DNA of 18,687 nucleotides from Clostridium sp. CAG:921 (GCA_000433135.1 HF991986.1:7875-26561); one strand, 5' to 3'. Shown: positions 7,500-14,652, counted from the stretch's first letter. The notes: a model not told the origin generated them from the sequence alone. Numbers and translations: made by a program.

Positions 7500-7901
7500 A
7501 TGGAAAAAAGAATGAATAAAGATGAACTAGTAAACCTAATAGAAAGCTTAAAAATAAGCAAAGATGAGTATTGGATTTTATCTAGTAGTGCACTAGTTCT
7601 CAGAGGAATATATAAAGATGCAGGTGATTTAGATATCGCTGTTACAGAAAAAGGATTACAAGAGCTAAAAGAAAATTATACTCTAAAAGAAAAAGACAAC
7701 GGTTGGTATACCGTAAATGAAAAAGTTGAATGTGTACTTGACACAAAGGAATCATGGAAAATAGAAAAGTTTGAAGGATATAATCTTGAAAGTATTGAAA
7801 AATACTACACTTTCTTAAAAAGTAGTGATAGAGAGAAAGATAAGGCAAGATTAGGACTTGTTGAAAAATATATGGCAAGTAGAGCAAATACTTGTAATTA
7901 A
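7500..7901 (+). CDS. Small nucleotidyltransferase-fold protein
   Basis: The 133-residue product has the signature of the minimal nucleotidyltransferase superfamily: a SSSALVLRG helix start (residues 28-36, in place of the usual GGSAL), then DLD (43-45), which supplies two metal-binding acidic residues, and a possible third on the strand VECVLD (76-81). The C-terminal REKDKARL (111-118) is also common in stand-alone proteins of this fold, including AbiEii-like and MNT-type proteins. Expected chemistry is transfer of a nucleotide to a protein, RNA or small molecule; the target is unknown. AAGGAGG lies 6 nt before the ATG. It is monocistronic, with no HEPN or AbiEi partner adjacent, so a classical toxin-antitoxin pair is not supported. 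The palindrome over the promoter suggests tight, perhaps autogenous, control. Confidence 0.7.
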   Translation: MEKRMNKDELVNLIESLKISKDEYWILSSSALVLRGIYKDAGDLDIAVTEKGLQELKENYTLKEKDNGWYTVNEKVECVLDTKESWKIEKFEGYNLESIEKYYTFLKSSDREKDKARLGLVEKYMASRANTCN

Positions 7902-7915
7902 CATTCAACCGTGTA

Positions 7916-7953
7916 GGTGCTATAACTAAATATTTAGTTATAGCACCATTTTT
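7916..7953 (+). terminator. Terminator of the nucleotidyltransferase-fold gene
   Basis: GGTGCTATAACTAAA (7916-7930) and its exact inverse (7933-7947) form a 15-bp arm pair, followed by ATTTTT. The 2-base centre means the innermost pairs are open in the hairpin. Confidence 0.8.
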
Positions 7954-8038
7954 ACATTTAATTGTAATTTTAATAATACAATTAAAATATAATAATACTT
8001 GTAAAGTTAGCAAAAAAACAAAAAAAGCACATTAAATG

Positions 8039-8067
8039 TTGACATAACTAAAATAAAATGATATAAT
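8039..8067 (+). promoter_or_regulatory. Sigma-A promoter of the 8137 gene
   Basis: TTGACA (8039-8044), 17-nt spacer, TATAAT (8062-8067) preceded by TGA: a consensus promoter with extended -10, predicting strong expression. Confidence 0.8.
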
Positions 8068-8088
8068 TCAGTGTAAATTAAATTTATA

Positions 8089-8111
8089 TAGAAATTGTAA
8101 TATAATTTCTA
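8089..8111 (+). promoter_or_regulatory. 8-bp inverted repeat in the leader of the 8137 gene
   Basis: TAGAAATT (8089-8096) and AATTTCTA (8104-8111) are perfect inverted copies around 7 nt. They end 11 nt before the AGGAGG site, so the hairpin could stabilise the mRNA or act as a binding site. AT-rich and weak as RNA. Confidence 0.3.
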
Positions 8112-8136
8112 AAATATTATCTAGGAGGATAAAATT

Positions 8137-8607
8137 ATGATGACTTTAAAAAATGACTTAATGCCAAAATTAGAGCACAGTGTAGTTAAAAGTTTTGAAG
8201 AACTACACATTGAGACAATCGCTCCAAATGGAGTAATTACCTATGAATTTGAAGGTAATAATAAGTTGATTGTCAGTATCGACACCACCACGGTGCCAGA
8301 TGATAACGCACAAAATTTTAAATTAGTGTTAAGCCCAGCAACGCAATTTCCAAGTAAAATGCACTGGAAATTAAAAATTTTAAGTAATGAAACTGGTAGA
8401 AAGCCTCGCCTTTCAATCAGAATGTTTAGGAAAGGTGAAAATGTCAAGTACCGCAAGTTTATATGTGATCTTGACTATCAATCAGCAGATAACGACCTGG
8501 TAATGAATAATATTGAACCTTCTACTTCCAGCATTGTCATAAGGTTTAAACATGACCTTACAAAAAATATGAAATTTACATTTTCAATTGAAAATGTAGG
8601 TTTATAA
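8137..8607 (+). CDS. Orphan beta-rich protein, unknown function
   Basis: The 156-residue product has no signal peptide or membrane segment. After a short helical start (about residues 1-28) it consists of alternating polar/hydrophobic strands (for example KLIVSIDTTTV, FKLVLSP, HWKLKILS, RLSIRMFRK, SSIVIRFKHD, KFTFSIENVG), which suggests a compact beta sandwich. I looked for TerD and cold-shock signatures and found none. AGGAGG lies 8 nt before the first of two tandem ATGs. The gene is a complete unit with a consensus promoter and a strong terminator, which argues that it is real and well expressed. The neighbours on either side do not indicate a role. Confidence 0.65.
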   Translation: MMTLKNDLMPKLEHSVVKSFEELHIETIAPNGVITYEFEGNNKLIVSIDTTTVPDDNAQNFKLVLSPATQFPSKMHWKLKILSNETGRKPRLSIRMFRKGENVKYRKFICDLDYQSADNDLVMNNIEPSTSSIVIRFKHDLTKNMKFTFSIENVGL

Positions 8608-8610
8608 TAA

Positions 8611-8652
8611 AAAAACTCAAAGTCGGCTATAAAATCGACTTTGAGTTTTTTT
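8611..8652. terminator. Bidirectional terminator between the 8137 and 8700 genes
   Basis: AAAAACTCAAAGTCG (8611-8625) and CGACTTTGAGTTTTT (8636-8650) are perfect 15-bp inverted arms around a 10-nt loop. The A/T ends supply T-runs on both strands, serving the two convergent genes. Confidence 0.85.
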
Positions 8653-8699
8653 ATTTTTATTATCAAGATTTTTGTTATCAATAAAAGATGTCTATTTTC

Positions 8700-9782
8700 T
8701 TACCTTTGCTCTTTTCTAGCAATTCCATCCTTATCAGTCACATATGATTTTTCTACCATGTACTCTTTTGATGCAATGTACATATTTGCTATCTCCTCAG
8801 GACTATTTATTAAATTATCCATATCAAATTCAAATTTTTTTGTGTCTTTATTTATTTTTCTGTCTTTTTCCATTTCTTCATTAACACTATTTTGTATAAA
8901 TTTTTGATTTTCTTTTTTACATTTTCTAAACTCAACTCCTAAATCAATTGAATTTTTTAAAAATTTAAAAGGTCTAAAACATTTTTTAATATGATGCACT
9001 TCATCTAATTTTTTTGAAATTTCTTTTAAATTTCCTACACCATTTGTTCTCTTACTAAATAGTTCACACATTTCATCAAACTGATTATTAAATTGAAATT
9101 TTATTAGATTTTCCTTTCCTATTATGTCTGAAATTTTACAAACAGCAAGTAATTCTGATTGATATGTTAACTTACGTGTAAAAAACTTGGTAATCTTATC
9201 TGCTCCCATATACTTGTCATACTCTATTTGTTTAAATACAGTTATTCCTTCATTTAAAGCTCTATTTTTACTAAGTTTGCGTATTCCAGAAACATATTTT
9301 CCTCTTTTTAAGAAATCATCTAAGTTTTTAATACTTTTTTGATTAACAAATCTTTTCAATGGATTTTTAGAGTTATAAGATTCTATAATAATCTTTTTTT
9401 CTTCCTCAGTCCAATCTATTCTATCAGTAGTAGCAGCATGATCAATTTCATGATATATAATACTATCTTTTAATTTCTTTTTCGATTCTAATATAGGCTT
9501 ATAAAATTTATTCAAGACAATTTTACTACTTTTGGGTTCATAATACGCTATACGTTGCGAAATAAAATTTTTTAAAGAATTCCATTCATACACTACACTT
9601 TTTCCTATATTATTACCAATTCTAGTAATAATTCTATCTATATCATTTTCAAAAATTTCAGAGTTCATATTTACATAATTAATTATTCGACTTCTTGTAT
9701 ATTCATCAAATCCTTTTTTATTGAAAATTTCAATTAACCTATTTTCTTGATCCTTAGTTATCACAATCATCACCAATGCCAT
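8700..9782 (-). CDS. HExxH zinc-metallopeptidase-like protein
   Basis: Up to 360 residues, with no signal peptide or membrane segment, so probably cytoplasmic. A helical N-terminal region precedes HEIDHAA (H111, E112, H115), the zincin zinc-binding and catalytic motif. ALNEGIT follows with E178, a good candidate third zinc ligand in the gluzincin manner (HExxH then NEG). The C-terminal 100 residues are charged and helical. The substrate is unknown; an intracellular protease acting on a regulator or partner is inference. The start is unclear: ATG 9782 has no ribosome binding site and overlaps a promoter-like element (TTGAAA, 16 nt, GATAAA), so the ATG four codons on, at 9770, may be used from a very short or leaderless transcript. 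It is convergent with the 8137 gene and shares its terminator. Confidence 0.65.
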   Translation of the reverse strand: MALVMIVITKDQENRLIEIFNKKGFDEYTRSRIINYVNMNSEIFENDIDRIITRIGNNIGKSVVYEWNSLKNFISQRIAYYEPKSSKIVLNKFYKPILESKKKLKDSIIYHEIDHAATTDRIDWTEEEKKIIIESYNSKNPLKRFVNQKSIKNLDDFLKRGKYVSGIRKLSKNRALNEGITVFKQIEYDKYMGADKITKFFTRKLTYQSELLAVCKISDIIGKENLIKFQFNNQFDEMCELFSKRTNGVGNLKEISKKLDEVHHIKKCFRPFKFLKNSIDLGVEFRKCKKENQKFIQNSVNEEMEKDRKINKDTKKFEFDMDNLINSPEEIANMYIASKEYMVEKSYVTDKDGIARKEQR

Positions 9783-9951
9783 TTTATCATAAAAAAAAAA
9801 TATCTTTCAATTATTTTTTTTGATTACTTACTTCCAAAACTATTTATAGAAATATAATGTAAACTTGAAATATAGTATAAATTTGAATATAAGATTTGAA
9901 AATTTGATACAAAATTAAATTAATGTGTAGATGTAAAATTACTGGATTTGC

Positions 9952-9980
9952 TTGACATGACAAGACAAAAGAGATATAAT
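9952..9980 (+). promoter_or_regulatory. Sigma-A promoter of the 10092 gene
   Basis: TTGACA (9952-9957), 17-nt spacer, TATAAT (9975-9980). Unlike most promoters here it lacks the TG of an extended -10. The leader is about 105 nt. Confidence 0.8.
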
Positions 9981-10029
9981 CATATGGATTTTTTTATTAC
10001 TCAAAAATAATTTGTAGGAGGATTATAGC

Positions 10030-10041
10030 TTGAAAATTTAA
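10030..10041 (+). other. SD-led three-codon reading frame (TTG AAA ATT TAA) in the leader of the 10092 gene
   Basis: A perfect AGGAGG (10016-10021) sits 8 nt before a TTG that is followed after two codons by TAA. The true gene starts 50 nt downstream with its own AAGGAGA. It is comparable to the minimal frame at 269-277. A regulatory role is inference; it may be a relic start site. Confidence 0.3.
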
Positions 10042-10091
10042 ATTTTATCTGTAGCTTAACAAAATATTTTTTTATAACAAGGAGAAAAATT

Positions 10092-10643
10092 ATGATAATT
10101 AAATTCCCAAAAAGCAACCTTAAATATATATTTCCATATTTATCACAAGATAGCAAAAATGCTCTGGAAATACAGGACTTTTCAAACCCAAGTCTACAAA
10201 TGGAGATTAAACATATAATTGATATACTTTATGTATATTCTCCAAAATTTACAAAAACACATGACTTAACCAAAAAGGTTGGTAAAGATTGTAAAGTTTT
10301 ACCTATATTTACTAGTTGGGACGACTTACATACAGCATCATTATTAGCTAAAGTCTATAGGAGATTTTGGTGGCTTGAAAATAGATCTTTTGATGGCAGT
10401 GAAGATGAATTTATGGAATTACTAAAAATCGCACTCGATTCACTTCCAAAAAATGTATCTGATACGTTTTTATACTATTTTGGATTTGTTGATGGAATTA
10501 AACATACATATTATGAAACAGGACTGGCTTGTGGAAGTGTTACCAGATCATGTATCGAGTCTCGTATTCAGAAAGCTTTTTATGAACTTGATAAACAAAA
10601 AGACCTATTTTTATGCAAGACTTCTAAGTCTATTTATATGTAA
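10092..10643 (+). CDS. Orphan protein with a sigma-70 region 4-like C-terminal domain
   Basis: The 183-residue product has an unrecognised N-terminal part (about 1-105) and a C-terminal part that follows sigma region 4 step by step: LKIALDSLP (111-119) as the leading helix, a YYFGFVDG segment (128-135) matching the usual RFGLDDG, TYYETG (139-144) matching TLEEIG, and VTRSCIESRIQKAFYEL (150-166) matching the VTRERIRQIEAKALRKL recognition helix. Recognition-helix residues are divergent and there is one extra residue before VTR. No region 2 is present, so it is unlikely to act as a complete sigma factor. It could bind the RNA polymerase beta flap or DNA as a regulator. AAGGAGA lies 6 nt before the ATG. 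Single-gene unit. The domain assignment rests on pattern matching by eye. Confidence 0.6.
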   Translation: MIIKFPKSNLKYIFPYLSQDSKNALEIQDFSNPSLQMEIKHIIDILYVYSPKFTKTHDLTKKVGKDCKVLPIFTSWDDLHTASLLAKVYRRFWWLENRSFDGSEDEFMELLKIALDSLPKNVSDTFLYYFGFVDGIKHTYYETGLACGSVTRSCIESRIQKAFYELDKQKDLFLCKTSKSIYM

Positions 10644-10647
10644 TTTT

Positions 10648-10664
10648 ATTTGTAATTTACAAAT
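10648..10664. promoter_or_regulatory. Candidate operator: 8-bp inverted repeat abutting the -35 of the 10741 gene
   Basis: ATTTGTAA (10648-10655) and TTACAAAT (10657-10664) are perfect inverted copies around one base. They end exactly where TTGACA begins. A regulator binding site, or the weak end of the preceding transcript; there is no long T-run. Confidence 0.4.
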
Positions 10665-10693
10665 TTGACACACAAAAAATTCGATGATATAAT
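10665..10693 (+). promoter_or_regulatory. Sigma-A promoter of the 10741 gene
   Basis: TTGACA (10665-10670), 17-nt spacer, TATAAT (10688-10693) preceded by TGA. It starts 21 nt after the stop of the 10092 gene, so 10741 is transcribed independently even though the genes run the same way. Confidence 0.8.
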
Positions 10694-10740
10694 TAGTACA
10701 AATATTAAAATTTTGAATAAATATAAGAAGGAGAAATAAG

Positions 10741-11415
10741 ATGAATAATGGGAAACTTTATGATTTAGGAGTGGTATGCGGACGCTTCTCTCATGAACAT
10801 TTAGGACATGTAAAACTTTTTGATACTTGTATTTCACTTTGCAATCGTACACTTATTTTAGTTGGTTCAGCACAAGAATCAGGTACACTTAGAAATCCGT
10901 TTACTTTAGAAACAAGAATCAAAATAATACGAGAAACTTACCCAGATATTAATGATGATCAGCTTATAATTAAAGGTATTAATGATTTAAAAAATGAATA
11001 CAACGCTGCTCCTGACTGGGGTAAGTTTTTAAAGGAAAATGTTGAAAAACATATGAATAAGTTTGCTGATCTGATGGTTTACGGTGGGGATACATCAAGA
11101 AGCAAATGGTTTGATCAAGAAGACTTAATTAACACTGCTGAATTAATCCTTCCAAGAACAGCTAACCCGATCTCTGCTACATTAGTAAGAGGACTTTTAG
11201 TTATTGATGATAAAGCCAGTTGGCAAAAATGCACTCCAAAGCTTATTCATAAATTTTATTCTGATTTAAGAACTGAACTTTTAAATGTTCCAATATATGA
11301 TAAAATTCATGATACTCTTAAAAATGAAGGATCAACTATTGAACATTACATGAAAATTTATTCAAAGCTTGAACTTGAAGACAGAGCTATAAAAGAAAAA
11401 ATATTAGGTAAATAA
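10741..11415 (+). CDS. NMN adenylyltransferase-like protein (nucleotidylyltransferase superfamily)
   Basis: A 224-residue HxGH-type nucleotidylyltransferase. GRFSHEHLGH (14-23) is the ATP-binding loop, with the catalytic pair H20 and H23 intact. SAQESGTLRNPFTLETR (43-59) is the conserved segment of NadM/NadR-like NMN adenylyltransferases, GGD (115-117) follows, and ISATLVR (144-150) matches the ISSTxxR phosphate-binding motif. The expected reaction is NMN + ATP to NAD + pyrophosphate; a related substrate such as nicotinate mononucleotide or another phosphate acceptor is possible. The usual proline in GRFQPFH is replaced by histidine. It is longer than a bare NadM core, with about 70 further helical residues. 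AAGGAGA precedes the ATG. The gene is monocistronic, away from any other NAD gene in view, so an accessory or salvage role is plausible but unproven. Confidence 0.75.
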   Translation: MNNGKLYDLGVVCGRFSHEHLGHVKLFDTCISLCNRTLILVGSAQESGTLRNPFTLETRIKIIRETYPDINDDQLIIKGINDLKNEYNAAPDWGKFLKENVEKHMNKFADLMVYGGDTSRSKWFDQEDLINTAELILPRTANPISATLVRGLLVIDDKASWQKCTPKLIHKFYSDLRTELLNVPIYDKIHDTLKNEGSTIEHYMKIYSKLELEDRAIKEKILGK

Positions 11416-11439
11416 ATTTATATTACTTTTTATTTTTAG

Positions 11440-11480
11440 GACAAGAATTAAAGGAGTTTTCTTTAATTCTTGTCTTTTAT
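11440..11480 (+). terminator. Terminator of the 10741 gene
   Basis: GACAAGAATTAAAG (11440-11453) and its exact inverse (11461-11474) form a 14-bp stem with a 7-nt loop, followed by TTTTAT. Confidence 0.85.
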
Positions 11481-11520
11481 CTTTTATTTATACATTTATA
11501 TTTTAAATTTACATACACGT

Positions 11521-12855
11521 TTATTTTTTATTTTTCTTTATATTTATCTTTTCTTTATCTAATACTATTTCTTTTCTTAAATAAAATAGCATATATATAT
11601 TTGGAATTACAAGTAATGCATTAGCTATTGATGATACGCTCCACACTTCTTTAACTTGCATAGTTGTTCCTATATATATAAACAATATATATATAGTTTT
11701 ATATATTAATATATATATTTTTTTTGAACTAAATAAATATTTTATCCCAATACTACCATAATATGCTGAACATGGTATCGTTGCTATAGCAAACACGATA
11801 ATAGAAAAAATGTACAAAAGCCTTCCATATGGTATAGTTGAAAATATCTGCTGTGATAACTCGATTGGATTTTGAAAATATTGATACATATTACTAGATA
11901 CAAATATAATTCCGGTAATTGTACACAGTAAAACAGTATCTATAAATACTGTTGTTGATGAAATTATGGATTGTTTAGTCATATTTTCTTCTTTTACCGT
12001 AACATCAAATATTGGTGATGTTCCCATTCCAGATTCATTAGTAAATAACCCTTTTGAAAGTCCAGAACTCATAGAAAGTACCATACTAGAAGACAGAAAA
12101 CCTCCTAACGTCGCTTTTAAACTAAAAGCCTCTTTAATTATGTTAATTATACTATTTATAATGTTATTCCTAAATAGCACAAGTAAAATGCAACATGTAA
12201 CTAAATACATTCCAACTGCAATTGGTACTAATATACTACTTACATCTGCTACTTTTTTTTCATTACCTAGTATTACATAACCACATAAAAAAGTAACAAA
12301 GATTGCAACAATCCTTACATCTATATTAAAATTGCTAGAGATAGTAGCAGATATAGCATTTGACTGTATAAGTGCTCCCATTCCTATTGTAGTAATTACT
12401 AGTAAAATGGAAAATAAAACTGCAGCCTTTTTGTTTCCAATCCTTTCATCTAAAACATACATTGTGCCACCAAACTTTCCACTTTTATTTTTCTTCCTAT
12501 ACTTTAACACAATATACGTTTCTGCATACTTAGTTGCAATTGCCAATACACCCGATACAAACATCCAAAAAATTGATCCTATTCCTCCAATTATTATAGC
12601 TGATGCAACTCCTATTATGTTTCCAGTTCCAAGTGTTGCAGCAAGTACACTCATCATAGCTTTAAAGGAACTTATACCTTCATTTTCTTTACTTTTATCT
12701 TCATTTAGTAACATTTTCAAGCCACAAAATACATATTTTTGAGGTGCCTTCAATTTTATTGTAAAGTATATATGTGTTGACATTAATAAAACTATTAATG
12801 GAATCCCCCATACAACATTTTCAATTTTGGTTAAAATTAATTCCAAGTTTTTCAC
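11521..12855 (-). CDS. Sodium (or proton):amino-acid symporter, AGCS family
   Basis: A 444-residue polytopic inner-membrane carrier of the alanine/glycine:cation symporter family, which imports alanine or glycine (glutamine in some members) with sodium. Family hallmarks: IENVVWGIPL at the N-terminus, SFKAMMSVLAATLGTGNIIGVASAI (pieces between residues 63 and 87; GTGN at 76-79), IFWMFVSG and ATKYAE (107-112), then SNESGMGTSPI-like FTNESGMGTSPIFD later in the protein. Length is near the family norm, with a lysine-rich cytoplasmic tail. The start is GTG 12855, overlapped by AAGGCGG; a TTG at 12846 is better spaced and gives 441 residues. No clear promoter was seen in the 195 nt upstream, which also hold the divergent 13050 promoter. 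Codons for the last third contain long TATATA tracts but the frame is intact. Substrate cannot be fixed from sequence. Confidence 0.9.
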   Translation of the reverse strand: MKNLELILTKIENVVWGIPLIVLLMSTHIYFTIKLKAPQKYVFCGLKMLLNEDKSKENEGISSFKAMMSVLAATLGTGNIIGVASAIIIGGIGSIFWMFVSGVLAIATKYAETYIVLKYRKKNKSGKFGGTMYVLDERIGNKKAAVLFSILLVITTIGMGALIQSNAISATISSNFNIDVRIVAIFVTFLCGYVILGNEKKVADVSSILVPIAVGMYLVTCCILLVLFRNNIINSIINIIKEAFSLKATLGGFLSSSMVLSMSSGLSKGLFTNESGMGTSPIFDVTVKEENMTKQSIISSTTVFIDTVLLCTITGIIFVSSNMYQYFQNPIELSQQIFSTIPYGRLLYIFSIIVFAIATIPCSAYYGSIGIKYLFSSKKIYILIYKTIYILFIYIGTTMQVKEVWSVSSIANALLVIPNIYMLFYLRKEIVLDKEKINIKKNKK

Positions 12856-12970
12856 CGCCTTAATATAGTTTATGCTATTTTTATTTTTATATTTATATCA
12901 AACTTTATACAAACAATTATTACAACAAGACTAGAATTTATGTAGCCTAGTAAAATATTTTATTATTGTC

Positions 12971-12999
12971 TTGACACCATAATTAATTTATTATATAAT
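12971..12999 (+). promoter_or_regulatory. Sigma-A promoter of the 13050-14637 operon
   Basis: TTGACA (12971-12976), 17-nt spacer, TATAAT (12994-12999), no TG before the -10. A short dyad GTAAT-AA-ATTAC (13008-13019) lies at the predicted transcript start. Confidence 0.8.
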
Positions 13000-13049
13000 T
13001 TGTTCATGTAATAAATTACTTATTGCCAAATGGCGGAAAGGGAGACTTT

Positions 13050-14213
13050 ATGAGTAGCGAAATGTATTGTAACGATCAAATATCGAAAGTTATATCGAGG
13101 AGTATGTTTATAACGTACGACAAGAACCATTATGGAGACATTAAATATGCTCACATAGAACCTGTGTACAAAGAATCATTTTTTGATGATCCAGTTGAAA
13201 GTTTTGAAGTATTTGTAAACTTCAATTTAGAGGAGTATTCAATAAAAATTCTTACTTGTATGCTTAGTAATCCAATTTTAATGCCCTTTGTTAACACAGT
13301 CCTTGAGATTTCATTTAAATTATATACTGGTTATGCACTAGATTTAGAAAAATCTAACAATAAGATTATTAATTATTTAGAGGAACAGTTACAAGGGTTT
13401 AAGATGTATATATACCAAAATAAATTCTATAGATTAGCGATGGTTTCAAAGTCTGCTTGCAATGTTGAATTTGAAAAAAATGGTTCCAATATTCCACATC
13501 TTATCATTAACTCATCTGGAAAAAAGAGCTTATATCCAGCAACTAGTGATGATATATGTTACTTCATATATAAAGCTATTAGGAAGTATAAATACAATAA
13601 AGATAGAGAATTTATACTAAAAAAGGCAATTGAAGAAGCTACTGGAATAGCGTATAAACCAAATATAAATGATCTTTATTACTTAGATCTGATTTCATAT
13701 AATTATCTATTTAAGAGAAGAATCTCTTCTTTAGATGAGCGTGCTACTATATTTTTTGATAAAATTTGTATTATTGATAAATATGGCGATCTTATTGAAA
13801 CGGATATTAAGTTATCTCCTGAAAAACTAATAGAAGATATCAATACTATCTCTAGAAAAAATACTATACTTACTAGCAAGTTTAGTATATTAAAAGCTGT
13901 TTTACAATATAATACCGGTTTAAATGAGTTTTATACAAATTCCAACGGATTTGTAAAATGGTCTATAATTGCTAATTTGTGCTATGTTTGTGTAGTAAAA
14001 GATTTCAAATATGATCTTGTTTTTGGTAATGAATATCTATACTATAGACCAATAAATTTTAAAAACTTAAAAAATACTAAAGCAATTAAATGTTTAACTC
14101 TTAATAAAGTACTTTTAAGCGAAAATTTTGATGAGTTGCTTGCAGAATTGATAAATACTTCAGTGTTAACACCAGCCAAAATGTATTTGTTATTTAAAAG
14201 CTGTTGTTCATAA
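13050..14213 (+). CDS. Hypothetical protein, first gene of a two-gene operon
   Basis: From the ATG at 13050 the product is 387 residues. GGGAG lies 6 nt upstream of that ATG, which favours it over a TTG at 13023 that would add nine residues. No signal peptide, clear membrane helix or known motif was found. The protein alternates strands and helices, with several aromatic-rich segments (SFEVFVNFNLEEYSIK, KYKYNKDREF, DLYYLDLISYNYLFKRR) and a C-terminal helix ending SCCS. An acidic DDPVESFEVF segment and EEATGIAYKPN are its most distinctive features. It looks like a soluble, two-domain cytoplasmic protein. The next gene begins 22 nt after its stop and shares its promoter and terminator, so the two products probably work together. 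I do not recognise the family. Confidence 0.65.
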   Translation: MSSEMYCNDQISKVISRSMFITYDKNHYGDIKYAHIEPVYKESFFDDPVESFEVFVNFNLEEYSIKILTCMLSNPILMPFVNTVLEISFKLYTGYALDLEKSNNKIINYLEEQLQGFKMYIYQNKFYRLAMVSKSACNVEFEKNGSNIPHLIINSSGKKSLYPATSDDICYFIYKAIRKYKYNKDREFILKKAIEEATGIAYKPNINDLYYLDLISYNYLFKRRISSLDERATIFFDKICIIDKYGDLIETDIKLSPEKLIEDINTISRKNTILTSKFSILKAVLQYNTGLNEFYTNSNGFVKWSIIANLCYVCVVKDFKYDLVFGNEYLYYRPINFKNLKNTKAIKCLTLNKVLLSENFDELLAELINTSVLTPAKMYLLFKSCCS

Positions 14214-14235
14214 AAAAATTAAGGAGGATAGTCTT

Positions 14236-14637
14236 ATGGAAGAAAACTTAGAAAACACCAATAGTATCATGTCTTATTTGATATCATACTTCAAAGATGT
14301 TACAAATCCTTATGTAACAAATGAAAAGAAAGAAAGTGATCGGTTACTTCTGTGGATTATAGGTAATGTGATTACTTCTACTAACGATTCTGATGACGAT
14401 ATCACTTCAATTCGTATCTCACTTAGTGAAGTAAAATATCCTACTGATAAGTTTTATCTTAAAATGTATATAAATCGCATCAACATTGCACAGTATGATT
14501 CAAAGTACGTTAGCAAGGATAAGCTTTATGACATTTTAAAAATCGTTTTAGATTATTTTGAAAAAAATGGGTTAACGGCAGTTCTGTCTAACCCAGCTCA
14601 AAATAATGCTACACTTAACATAACTTTAAATTTTTAA
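14236..14637 (+). CDS. Small acidic hypothetical protein, second gene of the operon
   Basis: A 133-residue protein with an excellent AAGGAGG site 8 nt before the ATG. The N-terminal half is helical (NSIMSYLISYFKDV, then a LLLWIIGNVITS helix) with an acidic SDDDI loop around residues 54-58. The C-terminal half alternates strand, strand, helix, strand (KFYLKMYINRINIAQY, KLYDILKIVLDYFEKNG, NATLNITLNF). The ending resembles a small alpha/beta domain. It has no signal peptide, zinc ligands or catalytic motif that I can identify. Its position directly behind the 13050 gene, with no promoter between, suggests a partner, chaperone-like or immunity role, but nothing in the sequence decides this. Confidence 0.65.
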   Translation: MEENLENTNSIMSYLISYFKDVTNPYVTNEKKESDRLLLWIIGNVITSTNDSDDDITSIRISLSEVKYPTDKFYLKMYINRINIAQYDSKYVSKDKLYDILKIVLDYFEKNGLTAVLSNPAQNNATLNITLNF

Positions 14638-14652
14638 TTATTTAATCTTTAA

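Larger units (their letters stand above)
9783..10091. other. 309-bp AT-rich divergent intergenic region
   Basis: Separates the minus-strand HExxH gene from the plus-strand 10092 gene. It holds the consensus promoter at 9952-9980, a weaker promoter-like pair in the same direction (TTGAAA 9865-9870, 17 nt, TATAAG 9888-9893), and a three-codon SD-led frame at 10030. Between 9865 and 9950 the pentamer TTGAA/TTTGA recurs several times. No coding sequence of any length or RNA gene was recognised. Confidence 0.5.

Noticed and set aside
8137..8607. TerD-type tellurium-resistance or cold-shock domain
   Set aside because: The acidic calcium-binding GDN..G.GDDE signature of TerD and RNP motifs of cold-shock proteins are both absent.
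7434..10664. CRISPR array or tandem repeat cluster among the short AT-rich repeats
   Set aside because: The dyads are isolated, differ in sequence, and have no regular spacing or spacers.
11590..11725. TATATA-rich tract as a repeat element or insertion
   Set aside because: It is in frame within the symporter and encodes isoleucine/tyrosine-rich membrane segments; no flanking repeats or frame change.
12332..12742. Plus-strand open frame of 136 codons with hydrophobic composition
   Set aside because: Antisense to the AGCS symporter; the hydrophobic look reflects complementary codons of membrane segments.
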